A stretch of DNA of 64,000 nucleotides from assembly GCA_900545055.1 (NCBI GenBank), contig UQXP01000001.1, positions 43,430-107,429 on the forward strand, in the 5' to 3' direction. The notes below the pieces were generated by a model. It made no database searches. It was not told the DNA's origin and worked only from the letters and a program-made list of their open reading frames with translations. The stretch is from an uncultured Collinsella sp. (GTDB taxonomy: Bacteria; Actinomycetota; Coriobacteriia; Coriobacteriales; Coriobacteriaceae). A program made the translations under genes and the position numbers. Within the stretch, counting starts at the first letter, position 1; each line of letters opens with the position of its first letter. Below are positions 48,932-58,050 of this stretch, one piece after another.

Positions 48932-49198
48932 GTGGCAAACATCAAGTCTCAGAAGAAGCGTATCCGCACCAATGAGGCAGCTCGCATGCGTAACAAGGCT
49001 GTCAAGTCCGAGCTCAAGACGCTGACCAAGCACGTCCAGTCCGCCGTCGCCGAGGGCGACGCCGAGAAGGCCCAGGCTGCCCTCAAGACCGTCACCAAGC
49101 GTCTCGACATGGCTGCCGCCAAGCATGTTATCCACAAGAACCAGGCTTCCAACCGCAAGTCCGGTCTTGCCAAGCTCGTGAACAGCATCAACGCCTAA
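48932..49198 (+). CDS. rpsT: 30S ribosomal protein S20
   Basis: S20 is a helical 16S rRNA-binding protein. The start ANIKSQKKRIRTNEAARMRNKAVKSE and the end ASNRKSGLAKLVNSI are typical; 88 residues is standard. A GTG at 48932 is chosen with AAAGGA 9 bases upstream. It is flanked by its own promoter and terminator. Confidence 0.96.
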   Translation: MANIKSQKKRIRTNEAARMRNKAVKSELKTLTKHVQSAVAEGDAEKAQAALKTVTKRLDMAAAKHVIHKNQASNRKSGLAKLVNSINA

Positions 49199-49233
49199 GT
49201 TGTAAATTTCACACCACACAGATTACGCGCATA

Positions 49234-49269
49234 AATGGAGCCTGTTTTATGGAACAGGCTCCATTTTTT
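49234..49269 (+). terminator. Intrinsic terminator after rpsT
   Basis: A 13-bp stem (AATGGAGCCTGTT with AACAGGCTCCATT) with a 6-base loop is followed by six T residues. Confidence 0.92.
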
Positions 49270-49281
49270 GTACCGCTCGGG

Positions 49282-49287
49282 TAAGAT
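49282..49287 (+). promoter_or_regulatory. Putative lepA -10 element
   Basis: TAAGAT lies 7 bases before the lepA ATG at 49295 and is preceded by CCGCTCGGG. This spacing predicts a leaderless or nearly leaderless lepA mRNA. Confidence 0.45.
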
Positions 49288-49294
49288 AGTCCGC

Positions 49295-51106
49295 ATGAAT
49301 ACTTCAATTGACATTTCCCACATCCGCAACTTCTCGATCGTTGCGCATATCGACCATGGCAAGTCCACGATCAGCGACCGCATCCTCGAGCTCACCCATA
49401 CCGTCGACGAACGCGACATGGAGTCGCAGCTGCTCGACACCATGGATATCGAGCGCGAGCGCGGCATTACGATCAAGTCCAATGCCGTCCGCGTTTCCTA
49501 TGACGCCGACGATGGTGAGACGTATCAGTTCAATCTGATCGATACGCCGGGCCACGTGGACTTTACCTATGAGGTCTCGCGCTCGCTGGCAGCCTGTGAG
49601 GGCGCGGTACTCGTTGTCGACGCCACGCAGGGCGTCGAGGCGCAGACCGTTTCCAACGCGACGCTCGCCATGAACGCCAATCTGGACATTGTGCCGGCCA
49701 TCAACAAGATCGACCTGCCCTCGGCCCATCCCGATGAGGTTAAGACCGAGATCGAGGATGACCTGGCGATCCCTGCCGATGATGCTGTGTGCGTCTCGGG
49801 CAAGACCGGCGAGGGCATTCACGATCTGCTGGAGTCCATTGTCTTTTTGATTTCGCCGCCTAAGGGCGATGCAAACGCTCCGCTCAAAGCGCTCATTTTG
49901 GATTCGTACTTTGACGAGTATCGCGGTGTGGTGGCTACGGTGCGCGTCTTCGATGGTTCCATCAAAAAGGGCGATACCCTGCTTATGATGCAAGCCAAGG
50001 GCGACTTTTTGGTCGACGGCGTGGGCGTCAAGCGTCCTGCCGAGACCCCGGTCGACGCGCTGACGGTCGGCGAGGTCGGATATGTGGTCACGGGCTTGAA
50101 GGATCCCGAGGCCGTTCGCGTGGGCGATACCCTTACGTGGGCGTCGAACCCCTGCCCCGAGCCGCTTCCCGGTTATCGCGAGGCCAAGCCCATGGTCTAT
50201 ACGGGCCTGTTCCCGATCGACAACAAGGACTACGAGAACCTGCGTGACGCGCTCGATAAACTGCACGTCAACGACCCGTCGTTGGTGTGGGAGCCCGAGA
50301 CCTCGGTGGCGCTCGGCTTTGGCTTCCGCGTGGGCTTCCTGGGCCTGCTGCACATGGAAGTCGTCAAGGAACGCCTGGAGCGCGAGTTCAACCTGGACCT
50401 CATTGCCACGAGTCCCTCGGTTGACTATCACGTCTACAAGACCGACGGCGAAATGATCGATGTCCGCAGTCCGCAGGACCTTCCCGAGGCCACACGCATC
50501 GATCGTATCGAGGAACCCTACCTCAAGGCAAAGATCATCTGCCCGCCTGAGTACACGGGTGCCGTCATGCAGCTCGCCATCGAGCACCGCGGCGTCACAA
50601 CCGACATGATCCACCTGACGAGCAAATCGGTCGAGATGCGCTTCGATATGCCGCTCGCCGAGCTCATCTTGGACTTCTTCGATCAGCTCAAGAGCCGCAC
50701 CAAGGGCTATGCCTCGCTCGACTACGAGTTCAACGAGTACCGTCCCTCCGAGCTCGTGAAGCTCGATATTTTGCTTTCGGGCGACGAGGTGGACGCGCTT
50801 TCGTTTATCGTCCATAAGGACAAGGCATATGGCCTGGCCCGTGGCCTGTGCGACAAGCTCAAGGAGATCATCCCGCGTCAGCTGTTCGAGGTGCCCATCC
50901 AGGGTGCTATCGGCAACAAGATCATCGCCCGTTCCACCGTCAAGGCGCGTCGCAAGGACGTTCTTGCTAAGTGCTACGGCGGCGATATCTCGCGTAAGCG
51001 CAAGCTGCTCGAGAAGCAGAAAGAGGGCAAGAAGCGTATGAAGGCCATCGGATCGGTCGAGGTCCCGCAGGAGGCGTTTATGGCGATCCTCAAGGTGGAC
51101 GAGTAG
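49295..51106 (+). CDS. lepA: Elongation factor 4 (LepA)
   Basis: LepA is a ribosomal GTPase implicated in back-translocation or initiation control. The G1 motif AHIDHGKST, RERGITIKSNAV, DTPGHVDF, NKIDLPSA, and the LepA-specific C-terminal domain (KRKLLEKQKEGKKRMKAIG) are present. 603 residues is standard. The ATG at 49295 matches the family N-terminus; no ribosome-binding site precedes it. dusB follows after 4 bases, giving a lepA-dusB-hemW transcript. Confidence 0.97.
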   Translation: MNTSIDISHIRNFSIVAHIDHGKSTISDRILELTHTVDERDMESQLLDTMDIERERGITIKSNAVRVSYDADDGETYQFNLIDTPGHVDFTYEVSRSLAACEGAVLVVDATQGVEAQTVSNATLAMNANLDIVPAINKIDLPSAHPDEVKTEIEDDLAIPADDAVCVSGKTGEGIHDLLESIVFLISPPKGDANAPLKALILDSYFDEYRGVVATVRVFDGSIKKGDTLLMMQAKGDFLVDGVGVKRPAETPVDALTVGEVGYVVTGLKDPEAVRVGDTLTWASNPCPEPLPGYREAKPMVYTGLFPIDNKDYENLRDALDKLHVNDPSLVWEPETSVALGFGFRVGFLGLLHMEVVKERLEREFNLDLIATSPSVDYHVYKTDGEMIDVRSPQDLPEATRIDRIEEPYLKAKIICPPEYTGAVMQLAIEHRGVTTDMIHLTSKSVEMRFDMPLAELILDFFDQLKSRTKGYASLDYEFNEYRPSELVKLDILLSGDEVDALSFIVHKDKAYGLARGLCDKLKEIIPRQLFEVPIQGAIGNKIIARSTVKARRKDVLAKCYGGDISRKRKLLEKQKEGKKRMKAIGSVEVPQEAFMAILKVDE

Positions 51107-51110
51107 GTCC

Positions 51111-52154
51111 ATGGCGCTTTCTGAATACAGCAAGCGGCTGCTGGGTGCCTATGCCGAGCAGCCGTTCCTTATGGCTCCCATGGCGGGCGTGACCGACCCC
51201 GCCTATCGCATCATGTGTCGCCGCCGCGGTGCCAACCTTGCCTACAGCGAGATGGTGAGCGTGGCGGGTCTTGCCTATGCCAGCAACAAGACCTGGCGCC
51301 TGGTGCTACCGGCCGACGAGGAGCAGCAGATTTGCGTGCAGCTCTTTGGCTCCAAGCCCGAGCAGTTTGCGAGCGCCGTCGCCGCCGTTGAGGAGCGCGT
51401 TGGCGATCGCCTGTCGCTCATCGATATCAATATGGCATGCCCCGCCCGCAAGGTTGTCACCAAGGGCGAGGGTTCGGCGCTCATGCGCACGCCCGACCTG
51501 GCGGAGAAGATCGTCGAGGCCACGGTGGGCGCGGCGCACGTGCCCGTGACCGTCAAGATTCGCAAGGGCTTTTATGCCGAGGACCGTAATGCCGCGACAT
51601 TTGCCCAGATGCTTGAGAGTGCAGGGGCTGCCGCAGTCGCCGTGCATGGTCGTTGCGCCACGCAGCTCTACACGGGCCAGGCCGATTGGTCGGTCGTCGA
51701 TGAGGTTGCCGACGCTGTCGAGATTCCCGTGATTGGTTCGGGCGATGTGTTCTCGGCCGAGGACGCTGCTGAGCATCTGCACGGCTCGGGTGCCAGCGCG
51801 GTGTTTATCGCGCGCGGCATCTACGGCAATCCGTGGGTGTTCGGCGATGCCCGAGCCCTTGCACTCGATGGCACGCCGGTTCCTTCTCGCTCCTCGGTCG
51901 AGCGCCTGGAGGCTCTGCGTGAGCACCTGACGTTGACGCACGAGCTTCTGCCGCTCATGTCGCGTGCTCGCACGTACGCAAGCTGGTACTTAAAGGGCAT
52001 GCCCCATGCCGCCGCCTGGCGCGCTCAGGTGGTGCGTTGCTCTACGTACGAGGAGTTCATGTCGCTGGTCGATGATATCGAGCGCGACTTGGTGGCCTGC
52101 GAGGCCGCGCTTGCCGCCGGCGAGTCGGTGCCTGCTCATCCGCTGGAGGCCTAA
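51111..52154 (+). CDS. dusB: tRNA-dihydrouridine synthase
   Basis: Dus enzymes reduce uridines in the tRNA D-loop with FMN and NADPH. The flavin-binding start FLMAPMAGVTDPAYR, the catalytic cysteine region DINMACPARKV, VKIRKGF, AVHGR and GSGDVFS are present. 347 residues fits the DusB group; exact position specificity is inferred. The ATG at 51111 follows lepA by 4 bases and hemW follows by 2 bases. Confidence 0.92.
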   Translation: MALSEYSKRLLGAYAEQPFLMAPMAGVTDPAYRIMCRRRGANLAYSEMVSVAGLAYASNKTWRLVLPADEEQQICVQLFGSKPEQFASAVAAVEERVGDRLSLIDINMACPARKVVTKGEGSALMRTPDLAEKIVEATVGAAHVPVTVKIRKGFYAEDRNAATFAQMLESAGAAAVAVHGRCATQLYTGQADWSVVDEVADAVEIPVIGSGDVFSAEDAAEHLHGSGASAVFIARGIYGNPWVFGDARALALDGTPVPSRSSVERLEALREHLTLTHELLPLMSRARTYASWYLKGMPHAAAWRAQVVRCSTYEEFMSLVDDIERDLVACEAALAAGESVPAHPLEA

Positions 52155-52156
52155 CG

Positions 52157-53389
52157 GTGGCCGTTACCGCGCTGTACGTGCACGTGCCGTTTTGCGCTCA
52201 AAAGTGCCGGTACTGCGACTTTGACTCGCGCAGCTTTGCTGCGTGTGATTTGGATGCCGCGCTTGATTCCTATTTTGAGCAGTTGTATGCGCGCCTCGAT
52301 TCCTTTGGCGACGCCGGGGCGCTTGCGCAGGTCCGCACGGTCTATACTGGCGGCGGCACGCCATCGCTGGCAGGGGAGCGCCTGGTGGAACTTGCCCGGC
52401 GTATCTCCATGTGGTGCAAACCCGTTGAATTTACTTGCGAAGCCAATCCTGAGTCCCTGACCGCTGAGCTCGCCACCGCGCTTGCCGAGGCGGGTGTCAC
52501 GCGCATCTCTCTGGGCGTGCAAACCCTCGACAATACCGAGCTGGCCGCTATTGGCCGCATTCACGATGCTAATCGTGCACTTGCGGCTATCGCGACGGTG
52601 AAGGATGCTGGCCTCGATGTGTCGTGCGACCTGATGTGCGGCCTTCCCGGGCAGACGGCCGCAAGCTGGCGGAGCACGCTCGATGTCGTGTTGGCGGCGG
52701 CGCCTCATCATGTGTCGGTCTACCCGCTCACGCTCGAGGAGGGCACGCCACTCTATCGCATGGCGTGCCGTGACGAGTCGCTCGAGCCCGACGAGGATTT
52801 TCAGGCTTCGTGCATGGACGCGGCGCGTGAGCGCCTGGGTGCGGCCGGCTATCATCCGTATGAGGTGGCAAGCTACGCGCTCGATGGCCATGAGTGCGCC
52901 CATAACATTGCCTACTGGACCGGACGGGGCTACCTGGGCCTGGGTCGTTCTGCCGCGGGCATGCTCGACGACGAGGATTTCGACCGTCTTGCAGGCTTGT
53001 TCCCCGGCGTGTCTTCTCGGGGCGATGCGTACCGCGTGCGTCTGGTGCAACGTGACGATGACGCGACGGCGTTCGAGGCCGAATATCTGTCGCAGCGTGA
53101 AGCTGTCGCCGAAGACTTGATGCTCGCTTGTCGCATGACGCGCGGTGTTGCGTCCGACCTGTTGGCTCGTGCAGCTTGCGTCATCCCAACGGGCGAGCTG
53201 GCAGCTGCCTGCGATCGCGCGCTCGAATTGGGTCTTGCCACTTGGGTGCCCGAGACGCTCTGGGGTCATGAGGGACCCTTCACTACGGCAGATGTCGTCG
53301 CGGGCCATGTTCGAGCTCGTCTGGCGCCGACCCATCTGGGCTGGCTCGATGGAAATGTTCTGTTCGAGCTGTTTTGGGATCTAGCTTAG
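52157..53389 (+). CDS. hemW: Radical SAM protein HemW (heme chaperone-like)
   Basis: HemW is a radical-SAM protein related to coproporphyrinogen dehydrogenase HemN but acts as a heme-binding chaperone. The [4Fe-4S] cysteines are in VPFCAQKCRYCDF; VYTGGGTPSL and EANPESL follow. It lacks the extra N-terminal residues of true HemN. 410 residues. A GTG at 52157 is the start. lepA-hemW-hrcA-grpE-dnaK-dnaJ is a common order; here a J-protein gene follows directly and hrcA, grpE and dnaK are absent. Confidence 0.92.
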   Translation: MAVTALYVHVPFCAQKCRYCDFDSRSFAACDLDAALDSYFEQLYARLDSFGDAGALAQVRTVYTGGGTPSLAGERLVELARRISMWCKPVEFTCEANPESLTAELATALAEAGVTRISLGVQTLDNTELAAIGRIHDANRALAAIATVKDAGLDVSCDLMCGLPGQTAASWRSTLDVVLAAAPHHVSVYPLTLEEGTPLYRMACRDESLEPDEDFQASCMDAARERLGAAGYHPYEVASYALDGHECAHNIAYWTGRGYLGLGRSAAGMLDDEDFDRLAGLFPGVSSRGDAYRVRLVQRDDDATAFEAEYLSQREAVAEDLMLACRMTRGVASDLLARAACVIPTGELAAACDRALELGLATWVPETLWGHEGPFTTADVVAGHVRARLAPTHLGWLDGNVLFELFWDLA

Positions 53390-53390
53390 G

Positions 53391-53405
53391 CCGCTCGGGT
53401 AGAAT
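53391..53405 (+). promoter_or_regulatory. Putative promoter of J-protein gene
   Basis: CCGCTCGGG followed by TAGAAT (53400-53405) resembles the lepA upstream element (CCGCTCGGGTAAGAT at 49273-49287). No separate -35 match is obvious. Confidence 0.4.
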
Positions 53406-53447
53406 TACCGGAATATATACGCTGCTGTGAGCAGGAGGTTGCCGCGC

Positions 53448-54551
53448 ATGGCGACGATGAACGAAAAAGATTACTACGAGATTCTGGGTGTCTCCAAGGA
53501 CGCCACCTCGCGTGATATTCAAAAGGCCTTCCAGCAAAAGGCCCGTAAGCTCCATCCGGACGTCAATAAAGAGCCGGATGCCGAGGAAAAGTTTAAAGAG
53601 GTTTCCGAGGCCTACGCCGTGCTTTCGGATGAGCAAAAACGTGCGCGCTACGACGCCATGCGTTCTGGCAATCCCTTTGCCGGTGCTCCTACGGCTTCGC
53701 CCTATGGTGGCGGCTACGCCGGCAGCACGGGCTATGGCAATCCCTTTGAGGGCGGCTTTCCCTTTGGTGGCGCCTGGGGCCAGCAGCGTCGCGGCCAGGC
53801 TGCCTACAATCCCGAGAACGGCGCCAACGTGGTCGTCGATATCAAACTCGACGCCAAGGAGGCCAAGGGCGGTGCCCGCAAGACCGTCCGCTACACGCGC
53901 TTCGATACCTGTAGCAACTGCGGCGGCTCGGGCTCCGTTTCGTCTGAGCATGCCCATACCTGCCCGAGCTGCGGTGGCCGCGGCCACATCGACGTCGACC
54001 TGTCCTTCCTGTTTGGTGCGGGCACGTTCCAGTCGGTCTGCCCTGAGTGCGGTGGCTCCGGTAAGGTCGTCGCCGACCCCTGTCCCGATTGCGGCGGCAG
54101 CGGGCGGACCCGTGTGACCTCCGAGCGGACGATTGAGTTTCCCGCCGGCACGCACGATGGCGACGAGGTCCGTATTGGCGGCATGGGTCACGCCGGCACC
54201 AACGGCGCCTCTGGCGGTGATCTGGTCGGTCGCGCCCATGTTGAGGCCGAGCGCCTGGAAGGCAAGGCCCGTACCGGTTTTTACCTGATGGGCATCGTGG
54301 CGCCGTTTTTGGTGCTATCGGCCATCTCGGGCGTGTTCTCGGCCTTTGCCGTGATGTGCTTTATTCCGTTTGCCATGGGCCTGTTCATGGTGCTCTCGGA
54401 CGGCGTGCTGCACCGCAGCCTGCTGTGGTGGAAGCGCGGCGCGATGCAGTTTGCCAACGGTTTTGCCAATGGCTTCATGTTCGCGCTCGTGTCGGTTTGG
54501 TTCGCGAGCTGCTCGCAACGGGCCATGCTTTCGCCGTACCAAATGCAATAA
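53448..54551 (+). CDS. DnaJ-like protein with hydrophobic C-terminus
   Basis: This 367-residue J-protein has a J domain at 6-70 with the HPD motif at 36-38, a Gly/Phe-rich linker (74-118), and four zinc-finger repeats CSNCGGSG, CPSCGGRG, CPECGGSG and CPDCGGSG (155-219). Only a shortened substrate-binding domain (to about 270) follows. The last 90 residues are largely hydrophobic (about 278-317 and 340-355), suggesting a membrane anchor not found in ordinary DnaJ. J proteins stimulate the DnaK ATPase; a membrane role is inferred. The ATG at 53448 has AGGAGG upstream. A canonical dnaJ follows 81 bases later. Confidence 0.85.
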   Translation: MATMNEKDYYEILGVSKDATSRDIQKAFQQKARKLHPDVNKEPDAEEKFKEVSEAYAVLSDEQKRARYDAMRSGNPFAGAPTASPYGGGYAGSTGYGNPFEGGFPFGGAWGQQRRGQAAYNPENGANVVVDIKLDAKEAKGGARKTVRYTRFDTCSNCGGSGSVSSEHAHTCPSCGGRGHIDVDLSFLFGAGTFQSVCPECGGSGKVVADPCPDCGGSGRTRVTSERTIEFPAGTHDGDEVRIGGMGHAGTNGASGGDLVGRAHVEAERLEGKARTGFYLMGIVAPFLVLSAISGVFSAFAVMCFIPFAMGLFMVLSDGVLHRSLLWWKRGAMQFANGFANGFMFALVSVWFASCSQRAMLSPYQMQ

Positions 54552-54632
54552 CATCAAACCCTCTGTTTGCGGTCGGCCCTGCTTGGGTATAGGACGCACT
54601 GTGACAATAATGAAAGTCGGAAGGATTCGGTT

Positions 54633-55781
54633 GTGTCGGAAAATAGGGATTACTACGAGGTGCTTGGCGTCGACAGGGATGCCGACGCGCGGACGATTAA
54701 GCGTGCGTTTCTAAAGAAGGCCCGTACCGTACATCCGGATGTTTCGGACGACCCCGAGGCCGAGGCCAAGTTCAAGGAGCTCAACGAGGCCTATTCCGTT
54801 CTTTCCGATGAGCAGGAGCGTGCTAACTACGACCGTTACGGCACTGCCGACGGCCCTGGTGGTTCGGGCTACGTCGATATCAACGATATCTTTGGTGGCA
54901 TGGGCATGGACGACTTGTTCTCGTCGTTCTTTGGCGGCGGTGCCGGCGGTGGCGCCCGCAGCCGTCGTGAGCGTCGTCGCGGACGTGATATGGCCATCTC
55001 GCTTTCGGTGACGCTCGAGGAGGCGGCGCTCGGCTGCAAAAAGACGATCAGCTATGACCGCCTTGCTCCTTGCGAGGACTGCAACGGCACCGGTAGGGCA
55101 GAGGGCGCACAGGAAAAGCAGTGCGGCCGCTGCCACGGCACGGGCTATGTCACGACGGTTCAGCGATCGTTTTTGGGCCAGGTTCAGTCCTCTTCGCCTT
55201 GCCCCGACTGCCATGGCGAGGGCACGGTCATCGACCATCCCTGCGAGACCTGCGACGGTCAGGGCCGCACGCCTTCGCATGAAAAGATCGACATCGATAT
55301 TCCCGCCGGCGTTTCGACCGGTCGCCAGCTGCGCGTGAGCGGCTTTGGCGAGGCCGGCCTTCGCGGCGAGCCCTCGGGCGACCTGATTGTCAACGTGCGC
55401 GTTGCCGACCATGAGCGCTTTAAGCGCAACGGTGACGACCTGTACCTGGTGAGCGATATCTCGATTGCGCAGGCTGCGCTCGGCTGCGAGATCGAGGTCG
55501 AGGGCATTATGCCCGACGAGGTCGTTAAGGTGACGGTTCCCGCCGGCGCCCAGTACGGCGACACCGTGAGCGTCAATAATTACGGAATGCCGCGCATTGG
55601 CGGTGGCGGTTCGCGTGGCCGCCTGATCGTGCAACTGCGCGTGGTCGTTCCCACCAATCTTTCCAATAAGCAGCGCGAGCTGCTCCGTGCTTTTGCCGAT
55701 GAGATGGGCGATGACGTCGCTTCCGGTAAGAAGTCGGTGACCGACCGTATCAAGAGTGCCCTCGACGATATCCTCGATTAA
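54633..55781 (+). CDS. dnaJ: Chaperone protein DnaJ
   Basis: DnaJ delivers unfolded clients to DnaK and stimulates its ATPase. The J domain (HPD at 34-36), a G/F-rich region (DDLFSSFFGGGAGGGA), four zinc repeats (CEDCNGTG, CGRCHGTG, CPDCHGEG, CETCDGQG) and full CTD1/CTD2 domains are present; 382 residues is the type A size. The GTG at 54633 has GGAAGGA upstream. It is the second J-protein gene in a row; dnaK and grpE are not adjacent. mtaB follows 9 bases later. Confidence 0.95.
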   Translation: MSENRDYYEVLGVDRDADARTIKRAFLKKARTVHPDVSDDPEAEAKFKELNEAYSVLSDEQERANYDRYGTADGPGGSGYVDINDIFGGMGMDDLFSSFFGGGAGGGARSRRERRRGRDMAISLSVTLEEAALGCKKTISYDRLAPCEDCNGTGRAEGAQEKQCGRCHGTGYVTTVQRSFLGQVQSSSPCPDCHGEGTVIDHPCETCDGQGRTPSHEKIDIDIPAGVSTGRQLRVSGFGEAGLRGEPSGDLIVNVRVADHERFKRNGDDLYLVSDISIAQAALGCEIEVEGIMPDEVVKVTVPAGAQYGDTVSVNNYGMPRIGGGGSRGRLIVQLRVVVPTNLSNKQRELLRAFADEMGDDVASGKKSVTDRIKSALDDILD

Positions 55782-55790
55782 GGAGCCCGC

Positions 55791-57083
55791 GTGCTCGCAC
55801 CCCATATTTCCGTCGTCAACCTCGGCTGCCGTGTCAACCGGGTTGAGTCTGACCGTATCACTGCCGATCTTATGCGCTTGGGCTTTGCTATTGTGGAGCC
55901 CCAGGATGCCGATCTGATCGTCATTAACACTTGTGCCGTTACGGGCGAGGCCGAGGCCAAGACCCGTAAGGCCGTCCGTCATGCGCTGGCCCATCCAAAC
56001 GAGCCCTATGTGGTCGTGACCGGATGCGTGGTCAATTTGCATCCCGAGGAGCTGTCGGAGCTTTCGGATCGCGTGATTGCCGAGCCGTCCAAGATAGATG
56101 TCGCCGAACGTGTATGCGAGGTGCTGGGTGTTGAGTCCGATAGCGTTCCCGCCTGCAGCGATGGCGAGGTGGTCGATGCGCTCGGTCGCTCTCGCCTGGG
56201 CGTGAAGATTCAGGATGGCTGCAACCATCGCTGCACCTATTGCATTGTGTGGAAGGCGCGCGGCCCCGAGCGCTCCGTGCCCGTCGAGTCCGTGCTCGAG
56301 CAAGTTCGCGAGGCCCAGGAGGCCGGCGTGCCCGAGGTGGTGCTGACCGGTGTGAACCTGGGTGCCTACGATGGCAAGAGCGCGACCGACGAGCACGTCG
56401 AAATCGATGAGCTGCTCGTGGCCATCATGGAGCGCACGTCTATTCCGCATGTGCGCATTTCCTCGGTCGAGCCCATGGATATCTCCGAGCGCCTGCTTAA
56501 GGTTATGGCGCGCTACCCGCAGCGTATCGCCCCGTTTTTGCACCTGCCCGTGCAGTCCGGCTGCACGGCGACCCTGCATCGCATGGGCCGTCCCTATAGC
56601 GCCGAAGCCTTTGAGGACACGGTGCGTATGATTCGCGCCAACTTGCCCCAGGCGTCCCTTTCGTGCGATGTCATCGTCGGTTTTCCTGGTGAGACGGACG
56701 AGGAGTTCGAGGAGTCGCTGGCGCTGTGCCGCCGTGTGGGTTTCTCGCGTATGCACGTGTTTCGCTACAGCAAGCGTCCCGGTACCCTTGCTGCCGACAT
56801 GCCCGACCAGGTGCCGCCCGAGGTTATGGCCGAGCGCAGCCGCCGTATGCGAGACGCGGCGCAGGAGCTCGCTATTGCCGATGCTCGTCGTCGCGTGGGC
56901 ACTGTCGAGCGTGCCGTGCTCGAGTATGGTGACAACCTGACGCTCGGTTCGTTCCATCATGCCCGTCTTGACGATACCTGTGGACTTACAGCCCCGTGCC
57001 TGCTCGATGTTGCTATCATCGGAGTCGATGATTCCGGCTTGGTCCATGCGCGCAGGGAGGTCCATGGAAGCCTCGAAGATTAG
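55791..57083 (+). CDS. mtaB: tRNA-t6A37 methylthiotransferase MtaB
   Basis: MtaB is a radical-SAM methylthiotransferase that converts t6A37 to ms2t6A in tRNA. N-terminal cluster cysteines are seen in LGCRVN, NTCAVT and TGCVV, and the radical-SAM site is CNHRCTYC. It fits MtaB (short LGCRVNRVES start) rather than MiaB or RimO. 430 residues. The GTG at 55791 follows dnaJ by 9 bases; the phoH start lies within its end. Confidence 0.9.
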   Translation: MLAPHISVVNLGCRVNRVESDRITADLMRLGFAIVEPQDADLIVINTCAVTGEAEAKTRKAVRHALAHPNEPYVVVTGCVVNLHPEELSELSDRVIAEPSKIDVAERVCEVLGVESDSVPACSDGEVVDALGRSRLGVKIQDGCNHRCTYCIVWKARGPERSVPVESVLEQVREAQEAGVPEVVLTGVNLGAYDGKSATDEHVEIDELLVAIMERTSIPHVRISSVEPMDISERLLKVMARYPQRIAPFLHLPVQSGCTATLHRMGRPYSAEAFEDTVRMIRANLPQASLSCDVIVGFPGETDEEFEESLALCRRVGFSRMHVFRYSKRPGTLAADMPDQVPPEVMAERSRRMRDAAQELAIADARRRVGTVERAVLEYGDNLTLGSFHHARLDDTCGLTAPCLLDVAIIGVDDSGLVHARREVHGSLED

Positions 57084-58050
57084 ACTTACCGTCCCCGAGG
57101 GAATTGATCCCTCGCGCGTTTTGGGCGCCGGCGACGGCGTCCTTCGTGCGCTCGAGAGTTTGGTTCGCGCTCACGTGGTCGCCCGTGGCGATAGTATCGC
57201 CGTGAGCGGTGACCCGGACGAGGTCGAGCTCGTGGCGCGTTTTTTCGAACACGCTTTTCGCGAGGCGGCCGCCGGGCGCACGCTGTCTGCTGACGATGTC
57301 TCTCGCTGCCTGGCCGTCTTGCGCGACGGTGAGCACGAGGCTACGTCGCTTCGCGATGACGTGCTGCTTTCGTATCGCGGCCGCGTCATTCGCCCCAAGA
57401 CGCTCGGGCAAAAGCGCTATGTGGATGCCATCCGCTCGCATGCCATCACGTTTGGCCTGGGTCCAGCCGGTACCGGTAAGACTTATCTGGCCATGGCTCT
57501 CGCCGTTGCCGCGCTCAAGCGCCACGAGGTGGGCCGTCTGATCTTGACGCGTCCGGTTGTCGAGGCGGGGGAGAACCTGGGCTTTTTGCCCGGCACCCTC
57601 GAGGAAAAGATCGATCCGTACATGCGCCCGCTCTACGATGCCCTTTTTGACATGATGGATCGTGAGCGTACCGATGAGCTTATGGAGCGCGGCGTGATCG
57701 AGATCGCCCCGCTCGCCTACATGCGCGGTCGTACGCTGAGCGATGCCTTCGTGGTACTCGACGAGGCGCAAAATACCACGCCCGAGCAGATGAAGATGTT
57801 CCTGACACGCCTTGGCTTCAACTCCAAGTTCGTGATTACCGGCGACCTGAGCCAGCGCGACCTGGTGGGTCGTCGTGGTGGCTTGGCGGATGTCGAGAAG
57901 ATTTTGGGCCGTGTCGACGATGTGGCGTTTGCACACCTGGAGCGCGCCGATGTGGTGCGCCATGCCCTGGTGGGTCGTATCGTCGAGGCATACGATGCTT
58001 ATGATGACGTGCGTGAGCAGCGCTCGCGCGACCGAAAGGAGTCCCGTTGA
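57064..58050 (+). CDS. PhoH-family ATPase
   Basis: PhoH proteins are RNA-helicase-related ATPases of uncertain function, probably in RNA metabolism. The Walker A motif GPAGTGKT is at 133-140 and Walker B FVVLDEAQ at 229-236; LTRPVVEAGE and TGDLSQRDL are also typical. 328 residues. The ATG at 57064 overlaps mtaB by 20 bases. It is followed by ybeY with stop-start overlap, the conserved phoH-ybeY-dgkA-era-recO order linked with rRNA processing. Confidence 0.94.
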   Translation: MEASKIRLTVPEGIDPSRVLGAGDGVLRALESLVRAHVVARGDSIAVSGDPDEVELVARFFEHAFREAAAGRTLSADDVSRCLAVLRDGEHEATSLRDDVLLSYRGRVIRPKTLGQKRYVDAIRSHAITFGLGPAGTGKTYLAMALAVAALKRHEVGRLILTRPVVEAGENLGFLPGTLEEKIDPYMRPLYDALFDMMDRERTDELMERGVIEIAPLAYMRGRTLSDAFVVLDEAQNTTPEQMKMFLTRLGFNSKFVITGDLSQRDLVGRRGGLADVEKILGRVDDVAFAHLERADVVRHALVGRIVEAYDAYDDVREQRSRDRKESR

